Shown: positions 19,871 to 29,025, numbered from the stretch's first letter. The stretch: DNA of 29,407 bases from Tubulinosema ratisbonensis (GCA_004000155.1 RCSS01000652.1:1-29407), one strand, 5' to 3'. The notes: generated by a model from the letters alone, not told the origin. Numbers and translations: made by a program.

Positions 19871-20854
19871 TTATATTTTCTCAGATAAATTTATACGATA
19901 TTCAGCATATTTTTCAAACATAACAACTGTAGGACAAGGTGTTGATTTGTTAAATTTAACTTGTTTATTATTAATATACCTTCTCCATTCATTATTCTCA
20001 TTCAAATACGAATACACTTTTCCTTCCTCCTCGTTCAAAAATCCAACAAGTTGATAAAAACATACTTTATTTTGATCAGTGTATCTAAAAAGATATTTTC
20101 TATTAAAATTAATACATTCAAAAAGTTTTCTGCTATCTTTATGTACAATAAAATAAAGATATTTTGGATATAAACTATTATACATATATTTTGATTTGAA
20201 TACATTTTTTTGAGATGTTTTTTGTGATAATAAATCTGTTGAATCGATGAATCTTAAATGATTTATAAACGTTTGTGGTTGTTGATCTTTAAGATGAAAC
20301 TTTTCTAAAATAAAATTTTCATTTAAAAATGGATTGGTCACAAAAGTATTAAATAAATCATTTTCAGATGAATCTATTAAAAATTCGCCTAATTTTAATA
20401 GAAGTCTAAAAAAATAAGTGTAAACTTCTGTTTCATGTACACAAAGATTATCTGTTTCTTTGTATAAGATATTATTTAGTTCTTTTACTGCATTAGTTAC
20501 TTGTTTAATGTCAGTTAGTGATTCATCAAGAAATTTAAAAATTACAATAAGATTATCTACTATTGGATGCTTAATTTCACTCATAGAGTTTTTAGCGGAG
20601 TATTTGAACAATCTAGCAATACCAAATATTATTGTAAATTCTTTAGATTCTGGCAAATAATCTTGAGGTTGTTGATTATTTTGTGAACATTTAAGATGAT
20701 CATGAACTTTTATAATTTCTAAAGTCTGATCTTGAACTAATTTTCCTTTTATTTCTGGAGTAGCCAAACATAGCTGTAAAAATGATGAGATTAGAAACAA
20801 AAATAGTGCTAATTTACATAGATCAATTTTTTTGCAATCTTTATTTTTAATCAT
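19871..20854 (-). CDS. secreted family protein, copy 2 (degenerate USP-like)
   Basis: This 327-residue paralogue of the 16706 and 25026 genes is about 2.2 kb from copy 1 on the same strand. The signal peptide is LALFLFLISSFLQLCLA near residues 14-30, likely cut before TPEIKG. Conserved landmarks: IFGIARLFKYSAKN, VYTYFFRLLLKLGEFL, SLYPKYLYF, YTDQNKVCFYQLVGFLNEE, VYSYLNENNEWRRYINN, PCPTVVMFEKYAEYR. The FYQLVGF and ENNEWRRYI segments are the clearest USP-like features, but the catalytic His position is not retained. Copies 1 and 2 are more similar in their C-terminal third than in the middle, consistent with a fast-evolving secreted protein. The ATG is immediately preceded by ATCCC. Confidence 0.85.
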   Translation of the reverse strand: MIKNKDCKKIDLCKLALFLFLISSFLQLCLATPEIKGKLVQDQTLEIIKVHDHLKCSQNNQQPQDYLPESKEFTIIFGIARLFKYSAKNSMSEIKHPIVDNLIVIFKFLDESLTDIKQVTNAVKELNNILYKETDNLCVHETEVYTYFFRLLLKLGEFLIDSSENDLFNTFVTNPFLNENFILEKFHLKDQQPQTFINHLRFIDSTDLLSQKTSQKNVFKSKYMYNSLYPKYLYFIVHKDSRKLFECINFNRKYLFRYTDQNKVCFYQLVGFLNEEEGKVYSYLNENNEWRRYINNKQVKFNKSTPCPTVVMFEKYAEYRINLSEKI

Positions 20855-20887
20855 GGGATAAAAAATAATAAATTTTACATTGATAAG
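20855..20887 (-). promoter_or_regulatory. shared family promoter, copy 2 (TGATAAG-23-CCC)
   Basis: GGG at 20855-20857 (CCC on the coding strand, touching the ATG) and TGATAAG at 20881-20887, 23 nt apart. The flanking bases ACATTGATAAGCAGATA are nearly identical to those upstream of copy 3. Confidence 0.75.
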
Positions 20888-20930
20888 CAGATAATATTTA
20901 TAAATTAAGTTATAAATAAATTAATTAAAA

Positions 20931-20967
20931 AAGGGGAAATTTTGATGGTAAAATAAACTTATAAATC
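20931..20967. promoter_or_regulatory. second conserved upstream block, copy 2
   Basis: AAGGGGAAATTTTGATGG followed by AAACTTATAAATC parallels the block at 17784-17829 upstream of copy 1. It lies 77 bp upstream of the ATG. Confidence 0.5.
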
Positions 20968-22826
20968 AAAAATAATCACAATAAATTCAAATCGAAATAT
21001 TTTTATTTACTTTTTTTACTATCTTAATTATTAAATCAATAAGATTTTTTTATTTTTGATTGTTTTTTAGTTAAATAGAAAAAAAGAACCTTAAAATTTT
21101 AAAATAGTCAAAGAAATATTTTAAAATATTTAACTCAATATAAGTACATAATATGATAAAACTAATTTGAGTTTAGAATTGAATTGAAGACTATAATTTT
21201 TAAAATAGATTATAAGTTGTTAACTTGCATTACAGACTGTAATACATTTTAAATCTAATATTTACAGATAAAACTATCTGAAAATTTTTAAAATATAAAG
21301 ATAAAATTATTTAAAGTTCATTTATTTTATTGTCAAAAAAACCAAACTTAATATTAATACTTATTAATTTTAAAATTTGATGTAACTTATATTTATATTA
21401 CAAATTTTTAAAAATTTTTTTGTTTCTTTAAGATTAAACAACAAATCGAATATCTTATAGACCATAAAAAATTCAAATCTTAAAAGTAAATAAAGAAACT
21501 TAATTTTACTTATATAGAATTATACAATCAAAAAAAAGATTAGAAAAAGTGTTTATTAAAATATTATAGCATTTATTTTTTTTGTATTATTATGACAAAC
21601 ATAATCTATGTAAAAGAAGTATAATGTTTTAATCTTTTATACTTTTTTTGATCATATTATTTGGAAAAAAAAATTTAAACTGTAAAGATAAGAAATATGT
21701 TACAATATTTTAAATAAAAAATTCCTCAGTTTTAATGTAATTTTAATAAAAAATATCTCTTTCTAATATGAAAAACTCGATGCAAAAAATATTTCTTACG
21801 AATATAAATTTAGCATTTAAAAATAGAGTTTCATAATTCTTTGAAAAAATCTCCTTTTTTAACAATCTAAAATTTTATTTTCTCCTCTATTTAACTTTAA
21901 ATCAAACCTTTTTGATATTTTTTAAAATCTAATAACCCCAATAAATTTATTTCTATTTATTTTATATAAAAATTTAAATTTCTCCTTTGAATCTTTTTTC
22001 AAAGTATATTATTTTAATTATTTGTTAATCCTTCTCTTCAATTCTAAATTATAGCATATTAGTATTCATTTTAATTTCTCTCTTATGAATCTATATTTAT
22101 TGTTTAATTTTAACAGCAACATGTTTTGAGTTTAAGGGTGTTGGAAATTTTTACTGAGTTATTTGTTAACGTCTTGTTTTATTTCTTTTATAATTTTAAA
22201 AACAAACTTCAAAAAAGTTTTTCCAAGATTTTTTGTAATGCCTCATTTTGATCAATAAAAAAGGTTACTTAGACTAAGAAAAAATCTTAATATCGAAATC
22301 GTTTTTATGAAAGTTTTATATTAAATGAGTCTTATTGTTTTTTATTAATATTCCAAAAAATCTAATTCCAAAAAATTTTTAAAATTACTTTCTATAAAAA
22401 TCAAAGAAGATTGATATGCTACATTGTTAAGATATAAAATAAGATTTTTGTTTGTAAGTTATTAACTTAAAATACTCATCGAAAAAAATAATTTGATAGC
22501 TTTTTTGTGATTAGCAAACTATCTGAATGTTTGAATACACGTTCTCTTAATTTAGGAAGCAAAAAATATAAAATTTTTAGTTAATAAAAAGATTATGATT
22601 TTTAATTTTGATTCTGCCGAAATAAAAAAAATTTATATTTTTTATAAAAAATATTTATTATGCCATTGTTTTAAATTTCTTAAGTTCATTCAAAAACATT
22701 ATTTTTTCATAAAAAAATTAACATCAATGCTTGTATTATTTATTTATTGAAATTAATTTGTTTAAAAAACAGAGTTCTTTTATGAAAATAATAATAAAAA
22801 ACACAACTAATCTAAATCATTCTTAT
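20968..22826. other. AT-rich desert upstream of copy 2
   Basis: No open frame, RNA gene or transposon motif was recognised. The region has frequent A/T runs. Confidence 0.5.
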
Positions 22827-23020
22827 GGATCAATCTGAATCATTAGCGCCTACAGAAAAAGGAATTTTTGAAGTATTTTGATATATTAAATTTGACAAAA
22901 ATTTAACATCAGAAAAATACAAATATCTTTGTCTTAATAAGAGGTGTTTAAGACTTAACGTTATTAGAAACATGTCTTTTTTTAAAAAAGACAGCCAAAT
23001 AGCATGCAAAGCTTTTATTT
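22827..23020 (+). mobile_element. decayed N-terminal fragment of a Merlin transposase
   Basis: An ATG at 22827 begins MDQSESLAPTEKGIFEVF, then after a stop the frame reads YIKFDKNLTSEKYKYLCLNK, followed by RCLRLNVIRNMSFFKKDSQI. The C-x-x-x-x-C...(S/N)-V/I-R-K/N-x-S-F-F pattern matches the zinc-finger/SIRKGSFF start of Merlin transposases such as the copy at 4802-5590. Nothing readable follows, so only the N-terminus survives. Confidence 0.5.
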
Positions 23021-23904
23021 AATTTATATTTCTACTTTGTTACTTATTTTTTGGCTGAAAATTCCAAAAATTCTGAAAATTTTCCATAGCATATTTTAAT
23101 AAGCAATCATACTTCAGTAAAAACAATATTTTAAGTAATTTTTAGAATAAAATTTTAGGATGTTTTATGATTCTACACCATTTTTTTATATTTTTATAAA
23201 ATCTAATGTAAAATTTAATAGTTCACAATAAATGTAAAAGTGAGATTTGTATGTTATTTTCTTTTAATAGTTTATGATATCTGGTTTTATATGAGATTAA
23301 ATGATCTAAATTCTGATCTGTTAGATTAGTATTCATAAACAATAAAAAAATTTTTAATTGAGTACCTATTATGGTATTTAAGCTCTTAAATCTTATTCTC
23401 TTGTCAGCTGGCATTCCTTCTTTTTTTAATGACAAAAAATCGGTTCTATGGGTTTATATGTTTACTTCATTGTCTTTTTGAAGATAAAAAAGAACAATCT
23501 AATGACAATATTAGATATGTCTCTTTTTTTTGTTAAATTTTTTTTTATAAAAGTTTTATTAAATAAGTTATAAAAAAAAAAACTTCATCATGTAAAAATA
23601 AATAATTAAAATAATATAAAACGAGCCAAAAAAAATTATAAAATTAAAATTGTGTTTAATAACCTTGTCTGTTACACATAAATTAGGATAATTAAATTAG
23701 ATTTTTATGGTGTTTTTAAGTCATTATTTAATCAACAAAAAAGCTTGTAGGTTTTAAGAATAAAGTTTTGTTTCATATTTACAAATTTTAAAAGTTTTAA
23801 ATTATAATGTAGATAATTACAGTTTTTAAATCACTAAGATCCTACCTGAAATGTAATATGATTGCATTAATCACTATAATTTTAGTATTCATCTTATATG
23901 TATT
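23021..23904. other. AT-rich intergenic stretch, no supported gene
   Basis: A 70-codon minus-strand frame (23223-23435; begins MSLKKEGMPADKRIRFKS) exists but has no recognisable family and no CCC/TGATAAG start signal. It may be part of the decayed Merlin copy's surroundings or chance. Confidence 0.35.
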
Positions 23905-24122
23905 GTAACCAAAGCCTGCAAGATAAGGTAGACTTAGGCAGTTGATAGAGTGCACGGGGGTGGGTTTTAGCTGATGAAAGGCTCGCAGTATCTTGAGCTA
24001 TACCAAAGTATGGGAAACATATTTTACCGTATGTTTCCATCGACTAGGTATAACTACTCTCATAAAGAAGGTATAGCGAAAAGATCTCCGTATGGATTTC
24101 CCATCCCTAGGCAAAAAAAAAC
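23905..24122 (+). repeat. dispersed structured repeat, left copy (short form)
   Basis: A GC-richer element starts ACCAAAGCCTGCAAGATAAG and contains GTGCACGGGGG, TTGAGCTATACC, a perfect hairpin (GGAAACATA with TATGTTTCC) and CGACTAGGTAT. It ends CCTAGGC followed by an A-run at about 24112-24121. The reverse complement of 29407-29026 has the same landmarks in the same order. The A-run end suggests an SINE-like or other retroposed RNA, but no tRNA-type A/B box was found. Confidence 0.75.
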
Positions 24123-25025
24123 CTTGTATGTATTTTAGCATACAAAATTGGTTTACCTTTTCTTTGTCTTCTATGATTTATAAACAAGTTTTGCTTTGAA
24201 ATTTTATTACAGCAAACATTAGAATCTTTGAATATTTCGTTCTGATAAATTTTTTATTTTTTAATCAACTGATTTATTAGTTGAAGTGAAGACATAAAGA
24301 AAAAGAGTTGACAATATGATAAGAGCTTTTTAAGAAATATGTTTAAAACTAAAAATATTAAATTAAGATGTTTTTTATGGAATTTTATTTTAAATAGAGA
24401 TGAAAACTCTAAATCTCGCTGGGTTGAGATTAAAAAACTTAGAAAAATGCATTTTTAATTTTTATGTTATTATAGCACTTTTTCATAATAATTTAACCAA
24501 TTATAATATTTCCACAATAGCTCTGATAAATCACCTTAATTGTGTTAATATCATTTATCCTTAAAAGGTGAACTTTAATCACCTTCTACAATTCGAAAAA
24601 TAACAACAAAAACAACCTAAATGCGCTGATTAATAAAATGCTTTTTATATCTACTTTAATTTTTTAAAATTTTATATTTGTATAATTTAAAATATATAAT
24701 TTTGTATATTTAGTAATTAAATACGATCTAGTAGAGCTTCCACCTAATTAACAATAAAGTTAAATTGTTATCTAGCGTTGATACTCTATTAGCCGAAGTT
24801 CGAGGCTTGTATATGCTGTATTGAGGTAGTGTATCATACATTTGAAATCTAATCAAGTAAGAAAATTTAAAATTTCAATTTTAAAAAAACTTCTTACAGT
24901 TTTTAAACTATTTAATAAATAAATTAATTCAAAAAAAATTGACATTTATGATTTAGAAAGTAGTGGTATCATTATTTAAATAAAAATTATATTGGGTCTA
25001 ATCTAGAGTTTAATTTAATAGCTTA
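24123..25025. other. AT-rich stretch downstream of copy 3
   Basis: No gene. An imperfect palindrome around GCCGAAGTTCGAGGC lies at 24779-24836 (TGATAC at one end, GTATCA at the other). Confidence 0.45.
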
Positions 25026-26003
25026 TTAATTTTTAATTCGTTCAGATGGATTACGGCGATATTCAGCAAATTTTTCGAACACTGCTGCGAATGGAACTCG
25101 AATCAATCTTCTTTCTTTTACCTTTTGGTTAGAAATATATCTATTCCACTTTCCATTTTCTTTTAAATAACAACTAACACCAGTGAAGTCTTCGGTCAAA
25201 AATCCTGCAAGTTTATAAAAACATGTTTTATTTTGATCTGTAAATCTATAAANATATTCCCTTTCTAAACTGAAAAATCTTGGCCTTCGTTCTTCATCTT
25301 CTAAAATACTAAAATAAAGATATTTTGGATATAAANTATCGAACTCTGTTTTTGATTTAAAGACGTTTAAGTGTGCAGGTGAATGATCTAATAACATTTT
25401 TATATCAATGCAACCTGGAGATTCTATGCATGCGAAATGATTATTTTCCCTGCTAGAACATCTTAATAAAACAAAATTTTCTTTTAAAAATGAACATTTC
25501 ATATAATTTTCATACGCAGAATCTCCAACTGGATTAGATAAAGAATCTCTTAGCTTTACAAGGATATCAGCAAAATAAATTCTGTCTTTTTTTTCATAAG
25601 AAAAATTTCTATTTTCCTCGTTTTCTAAAAGTTCGTATAACTTTTCAATGGCTTTATGTACTTTGTTTTTGTCATTTTTTGGTTCTGAAAAAAAATTAAA
25701 AAGAATACAAAGGTTTTTTGCTATTAAGTGTTTCATATTACTTATATTTTTTCCTGCTGTATATCTAAATAATCTAGCATATCCTAGCATTCTTGTTACA
25801 TCATAAGAATCTGATAAAAAATCACAATGAGTAAAATTATCTTGTAACGATTCTAGATTATCTTGGACTTCTTGGTCATCCAATGAATGATCTGTCTCGA
25901 GTTCGTTTATAACTTCTAAAGATCCTAAACATGGTTTTAAAATTGAAACAATTATAAATAAATAAAGCAAAAAGTTTCTAAAGTTTTTTCTTTGATGATA
26001 CAT
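25026..26003 (-). CDS. secreted family protein, copy 3 (degenerate USP-like)
   Basis: This is the third, most diverged paralogue, 325 residues. The signal peptide is FLLYLFIIVSILKPCLG near residues 11-27. Landmarks kept: MLGYARLFRYTAGKN, LYPKYLYFSILEDEE, RFTDQNKTCFYKLAGFLTED, CYLKENGKWNRYISN, then PFAAVFEKFAEYRRNPSE. PCP is replaced by VPF, and the middle has several extra cysteines. Two N bases (25253, 25336) fall inside the gene as single uncertain codons and the frame stays open. It lies 125 bp downstream of the RNase P RNA gene on the same strand, so its promoter sits in a very short gap. Same signal peptide, motifs and promoter as the other two copies; function unproven. Confidence 0.83.
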   Translation of the reverse strand: MYHQRKNFRNFLLYLFIIVSILKPCLGSLEVINELETDHSLDDQEVQDNLESLQDNFTHCDFLSDSYDVTRMLGYARLFRYTAGKNISNMKHLIAKNLCILFNFFSEPKNDKNKVHKAIEKLYELLENEENRNFSYEKKDRIYFADILVKLRDSLSNPVGDSAYENYMKCSFLKENFVLLRCSSRENNHFACIESPGCIDIKMLLDHSPAHLNVFKSKTEFDXLYPKYLYFSILEDEERRPRFFSLEREYXYRFTDQNKTCFYKLAGFLTEDFTGVSCYLKENGKWNRYISNQKVKERRLIRVPFAAVFEKFAEYRRNPSERIKN

Positions 26004-26013
26004 CTCAATAAAA

Positions 26014-26047
26014 GGGGTAAAATTTGAGAATTTTTAACATTGATAAG
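26014..26047 (-). promoter_or_regulatory. shared family promoter, copy 3 (TGATAAG-23-CCCC)
   Basis: GGGG at 26014-26017 (CCCC on the coding strand) and TGATAAG at 26041-26047 are separated by 23 nt, the same spacing as copies 1 and 2. The element begins ACATTGATAAGAAGATA. Confidence 0.75.
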
Positions 26048-26123
26048 AAGATAAAAAATAAAATTTAATTTAAAAAAAAACATTCAATTAAAAATTAAAT
26101 TTTATTTTAAAAAATATTTAAAT

Positions 26124-26130
26124 TAAAAGT
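26124..26130 (-). terminator. T-run terminator of the RNase P RNA
   Basis: The coding strand reads ACTTTTAATTT just after P1; the TTTT (26128-26125) is a RNA polymerase III-type stop. Confidence 0.6.
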
Positions 26131-26366
26131 GTTTGCCAGAGAGTAGTCTGAATTCAGTTACAGTTCACAAACTGTCTTTCGTATTTGACTATTCTTTAAG
26201 CTGCACATCTTCACTTTCCCAATCTTATTACCATCATCCCATTTCAGTCAGGTAGCAAGAGAATTTCTGTTAAGGAAGATATAGGTTTAACTAATGGCTT
26301 CTCGCCAACGTGCATTCTCAGACCTTCCTAAGAGTAAGATACTCCTTACGAAAGCTTCTGGCTAAC
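26131..26366 (-). ncRNA. RPR1: RNase P RNA
   Basis: On the minus strand this gives a structured RNA of about 236 nt that would process tRNA 5' ends with the protein subunits. The 5' arm GTTAGCCAGA (26366-26357) and 3' arm TCTGGCAAAC (26140-26131) form the closing helix P1 (10 bp, one mismatch). The coding-strand block AGGAAGGTCTGAGA (near 26330-26316) matches the corresponding conserved block of eukaryotic RNase P RNA. AACAGA (26271-26266) fits CR-IV, and AATTCAGACTACTCTC (26154-26139) matches CR-V, as in the human H1 RNA, where ATTCAGACTACTCTC is near-identical. The MRP RNA alternative is less likely, because the CR-II-like block and CR-V are of P type. CCC lies just upstream of the 5' end. 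Confidence 0.88.
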
Positions 26367-26400
26367 AAGGGTAAAAATTTTTTAAATTTATATATTTAAA
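26367..26400 (-). promoter_or_regulatory. upstream region of the RNase P RNA (CCC and TATA-like)
   Basis: On the coding strand ATATATAAATTTAAAAAATT is followed by TTTACCC at about 26373-26369, touching the RNA 5' end. The TATA-like stretch (26398-26388) sits about 20-25 nt upstream. The same CCC motif precedes Pol II genes here. Confidence 0.5.
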
Positions 26401-26429
26401 AAAATTATATTATTTTTTTAATTTTTTTA

Positions 26430-26756
26430 TTACAAAAAGTAAAATGGTCTTGAAATGTCAATCCCATACTCAGCCAATGCCTTCTCAATATCAGCTATTT
26501 GTAAAGCATTTTTCTTCTCTTTAGGCATTCTTTTATCTTTTGAGGCACCTTTTTGATGAATTTTTCTGTGCTGCATGGCTGAGGTAGCAATGTCTGTAAT
26601 GAATTTTTGTGCAAGTAAACTGACATACTTTTTTACATTATCGTCACAGCATTCTATTCCTGCTTTCTCTATAAAGTATTCGGTTACTGCATCTGGTAAA
26701 AGTGGAGTGAATTTTTCTAATTTATCTTTGAATTCGTTGAAGGTTTCGTCTTTCAT
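26430..26756 (-). CDS. TAF10: transcription initiation factor TFIID / SAGA subunit 10
   Basis: The 108-residue product is TAF10, a histone-fold subunit of TFIID and SAGA. The pattern LEKFTPLLPDAVTEYFIEKA (13-32) matches the family's L-x-x-Y-T-P-x-I-P-D-A-V-x-x-Y-x-L-x-x-A. Then VKKYVSLLAQKFITDIATSA (41-60) and ALAEYGIDISRPFYFL at the end match the R-L-I-S-L-A-A-Q-K-F-I-x-D-I-A and L-x-E-Y-G-I-x-x-x-x-P-x-Y-F blocks. Length is minimal (histone fold only, no N-terminal extension). The ATG is preceded by CCCC. Its stop lies about 63 bp from the RNase P RNA 5' end, and the RhoGAP stop is 28 bp upstream of its ATG. Confidence 0.95.
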   Translation of the reverse strand: MKDETFNEFKDKLEKFTPLLPDAVTEYFIEKAGIECCDDNVKKYVSLLAQKFITDIATSAMQHRKIHQKGASKDKRMPKEKKNALQIADIEKALAEYGIDISRPFYFL

Positions 26757-26784
26757 GGGGAAAATTATAAATTAAATTATATTT

Positions 26785-27567
26785 TTAATATTTTAATATT
26801 ATTTTATATTTTTTATTATTTTTTTTTACATTTATTTTATATTTTTTATTATTAACCTCTTTTTTTAAAAAAGATACTGGTACATTTTCATAATCCAATT
26901 CATAAACAGTCTTCATAAATTTAACAAATGGCATAAATTCTTTTATATTTTTTTGTACCACTCTTGGGAAAATAGTAGGAGGAACTATTAATAAAATATT
27001 ATCAATATTCATAAGATTAACATTAGAATGACTGTCTACCTCTTTAAAAAGAGAAAAAAGTGCTACAAGCAAATCTTTTCTATCTTCATCCAAGGTAAAA
27101 GGAAAATATTCTAAATTTTTAAAAGAAGTTTCTTTCTTAAAATTCTTTTCTAAGCTTATAGCCACACTCTCAGGTATCAATCCATCCAATTCTTCTCTTA
27201 TATAATTCTTTAATGAATTTACAATGGTAAAATGGTCATATTCTTCTAAAGGTACTCTTTCATTGTTAATAATATGATTGGTTAATTTTTTAGTAAGGTT
27301 GTAATTGGAAGGTAATCTAAAAATACCAAGTGTATTTAAAGCATTCTTTTTTAAATAATCTATCACTTCATAAACAAAAGAAGAAATCTTTTTTTTCTTA
27401 GCTGATGATACAAACATTCTTTTAAAGGAGCTAGCTAGGAAATCTAAGGTACAATCTGAGTTGTACATTCTTAGACAGTGTCTTTTAAGTGCATCTTTCT
27501 CTTCTTGGAATAGTTTTTTATAATTAATTACTCTTAGTGTTTTTGTTTTAGGTGTACAATTTGTCAT
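26785..27567 (-). CDS. small RhoGAP-domain protein
   Basis: The 260-residue protein carries a Rho GTPase-activating domain from about residue 62. YEVIDYLKKNALNTLGIFRL (66-85) contains the arginine finger R84 in the GIFR motif. HFTIVNSLKNYIREELDGLIPESV (112-134) matches the family's H-x-V-A-x-x-L-K-x-F-L-R-E-L-P-E-P-L-I block, with the final proline pair altered. NIDNILLIVPPTIFPR near residue 185-210 matches the N-L-A-x-V-x-x-P segment. No other domain is visible; the C-terminus is lysine/asparagine-rich low complexity. It should act on a Rho/Rac/Cdc42-type GTPase in actin or polarity control. The ATG is preceded by CCCTA, and a 30-bp tandem duplication lies just upstream. Confidence 0.88.
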   Translation of the reverse strand: MTNCTPKTKTLRVINYKKLFQEEKDALKRHCLRMYNSDCTLDFLASSFKRMFVSSAKKKKISSFVYEVIDYLKKNALNTLGIFRLPSNYNLTKKLTNHIINNERVPLEEYDHFTIVNSLKNYIREELDGLIPESVAISLEKNFKKETSFKNLEYFPFTLDEDRKDLLVALFSLFKEVDSHSNVNLMNIDNILLIVPPTIFPRVVQKNIKEFMPFVKFMKTVYELDYENVPVSFLKKEVNNKKYKINVKKNNKKYKIILKY

Positions 27568-28394
27568 TAGGGAGATTTATAAAAAAATACCTATTTTTTA
27601 TTTAATTTATTTTAAAATACCTATTTTTTTTTATTTATTTTAAAAATTAAAACATTTTTTAAAAATAAAAATAGTTAAAAAAATAATATTTTATTTTTAT
27701 GATTTAATGTAATAATAAAGTTAGTTAAAAAAATAAAATAAAATACCACCTTATTTTTTAAATTAAAGAAATACACAATGATGATCTTACAAATTATTTA
27801 AAGTATTTAATATACCATGCCAGTCATTTTTATTTTTAAAATTAGTTGAATAAAATTGTTCTATTATGGTTGTAAAATACAAGTAAAATTAGATATGTTT
27901 AAATTAATAAGACATATTTTATGATTTTTGTTTATTATTGGTTTAGTTTATTAAAAAAGAACATGGAGTAGGTTTAACTAATTACACTTAAATTTTTCTG
28001 TTAAAAATTTATTAACTCTTCTTTTATATTTAAATTACTTAAAATAATGAATAATTTTTACTAAATTTAACACAATTTTGAATCTTTTGTGTGTGTAAAG
28101 TGATGACATACACAGTAAAAATGTATTAGTTAAAAATAAAAAATACAGATTAGTGAAATAAATGATTGATTTATACTTAAACGGAAGTTTCAATTACAAC
28201 TTTTTAAAAATTATTATTTTACTTATATGATTTTAGTAAAAAAATATAAAGTACAATTTTTTAATAATACCGAGCGCAGCTAACCCAAGGCGCAACTTTT
28301 TTTTGTTGCCTATGACCAAAGAACTTAATGTTCAATGAAAAAATTATTTTATTATCATAGCATAAATTCTTTACTATAGCGACATAAGCTTTTA
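27568..28394. other. AT-rich intergenic stretch upstream of the RhoGAP gene
   Basis: No gene is supported. A GC-richer patch at about 28270-28320 includes a bulged hairpin (GGCGCAAC and GTTGCC) around a T-run. Confidence 0.4.
27584..27643. repeat. 30-bp tandem duplication in the RhoGAP upstream region
   Basis: Two units each starting AAAATACCTATTTTTT (27584 and 27614) end in ATTT-rich tails. Because they lie 17-76 bp upstream of the RhoGAP ATG, they may alter its promoter. Confidence 0.7.
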
Positions 28395-28398
28395 TTGT

Positions 28399-28745
28399 TT
28401 ATATAGTCATTTTTCTAATAAACACTTTTACTTGTGTCCACGTTGCTTCGATGAATGAATATGAACTAAGTATATATATTCTTAATTTTTTAGAATAATT
28501 AACAAATACAATAATTTTTAATCCGTTGAAAATCATCAAACTAAATTTAAAGTTTATAAAATGTTTCGCGGAGTCTAGCAATGCACATTTCCATTTTTCA
28601 TAAGTATTTTCACACATTTTCTTTTAAGTTTTTTTAGTTAAATTCTATAGTAAAAAGACATATAACACGAAAATATTTTAATCTATTTTTTCTATTCTAC
28701 CATATTTCCACTAAAAATGAGTTTCATCCATTTGATAAGATCATT
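28399..28745 (-). mobile_element. decayed Merlin-like transposase fragment
   Basis: On the minus strand QMDETHF followed by WKYGRIEKID (about 28735-28680, one stop between) resembles the first DDE block of Merlin (V-Q-I-D-E-T/S-x-F-x-x-R-K-Y). The following 72-codon frame (28617-28399) ends SFIEATWTQVKVFIRKMTI, resembling the T-x-x-I-E-S-T-W-x-x-x-K-x-x-x-R-K block near the transposase C-terminus. Between them the order is lost. Chance similarity remains possible. Confidence 0.45.
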
Positions 28746-29025
28746 TTTTTATATAAATAAGTTTTTTTATAAAATGTTTTTTTTATTATTTTTAGATATG
28801 TCACTTAAATTTATTTTTTGCCTAAGTGTTAATTTCGATGTACTTTACATAATAAGTTTTGAATGATCTATAAAATCAATCTATTGTTAATGTTTTAAAA
28901 TATTAAAAACAACCATTTTTAGCATAAAAAACTGCAATCTTAATGATTTTTAGATTGCTTTCATTTGTTGTTTGCATCTTTGGCATAGTACTAACGTATT
29001 ATAGAATTTATCATTCCAAATATTT

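Noticed and set aside
23971..24022. CTGATGA plus GAAAC, possible hammerhead ribozyme in the left dispersed repeat
   Set aside because: An additional hairpin lies between the two core parts, and the right repeat copy has lost CTGATGA, so it is not conserved.
24795..24807. GTTCGAGGC B-box-like word, possible tRNA
   Set aside because: Part of an imperfect palindrome (24779-24836); cloverleaf and A box are missing.
26131..26366. RNase MRP RNA instead of RNase P RNA
   Set aside because: The GGAAGGTCTGAGA and ATTCAGACTACT blocks match P rather than MRP; a covariance model would decide.
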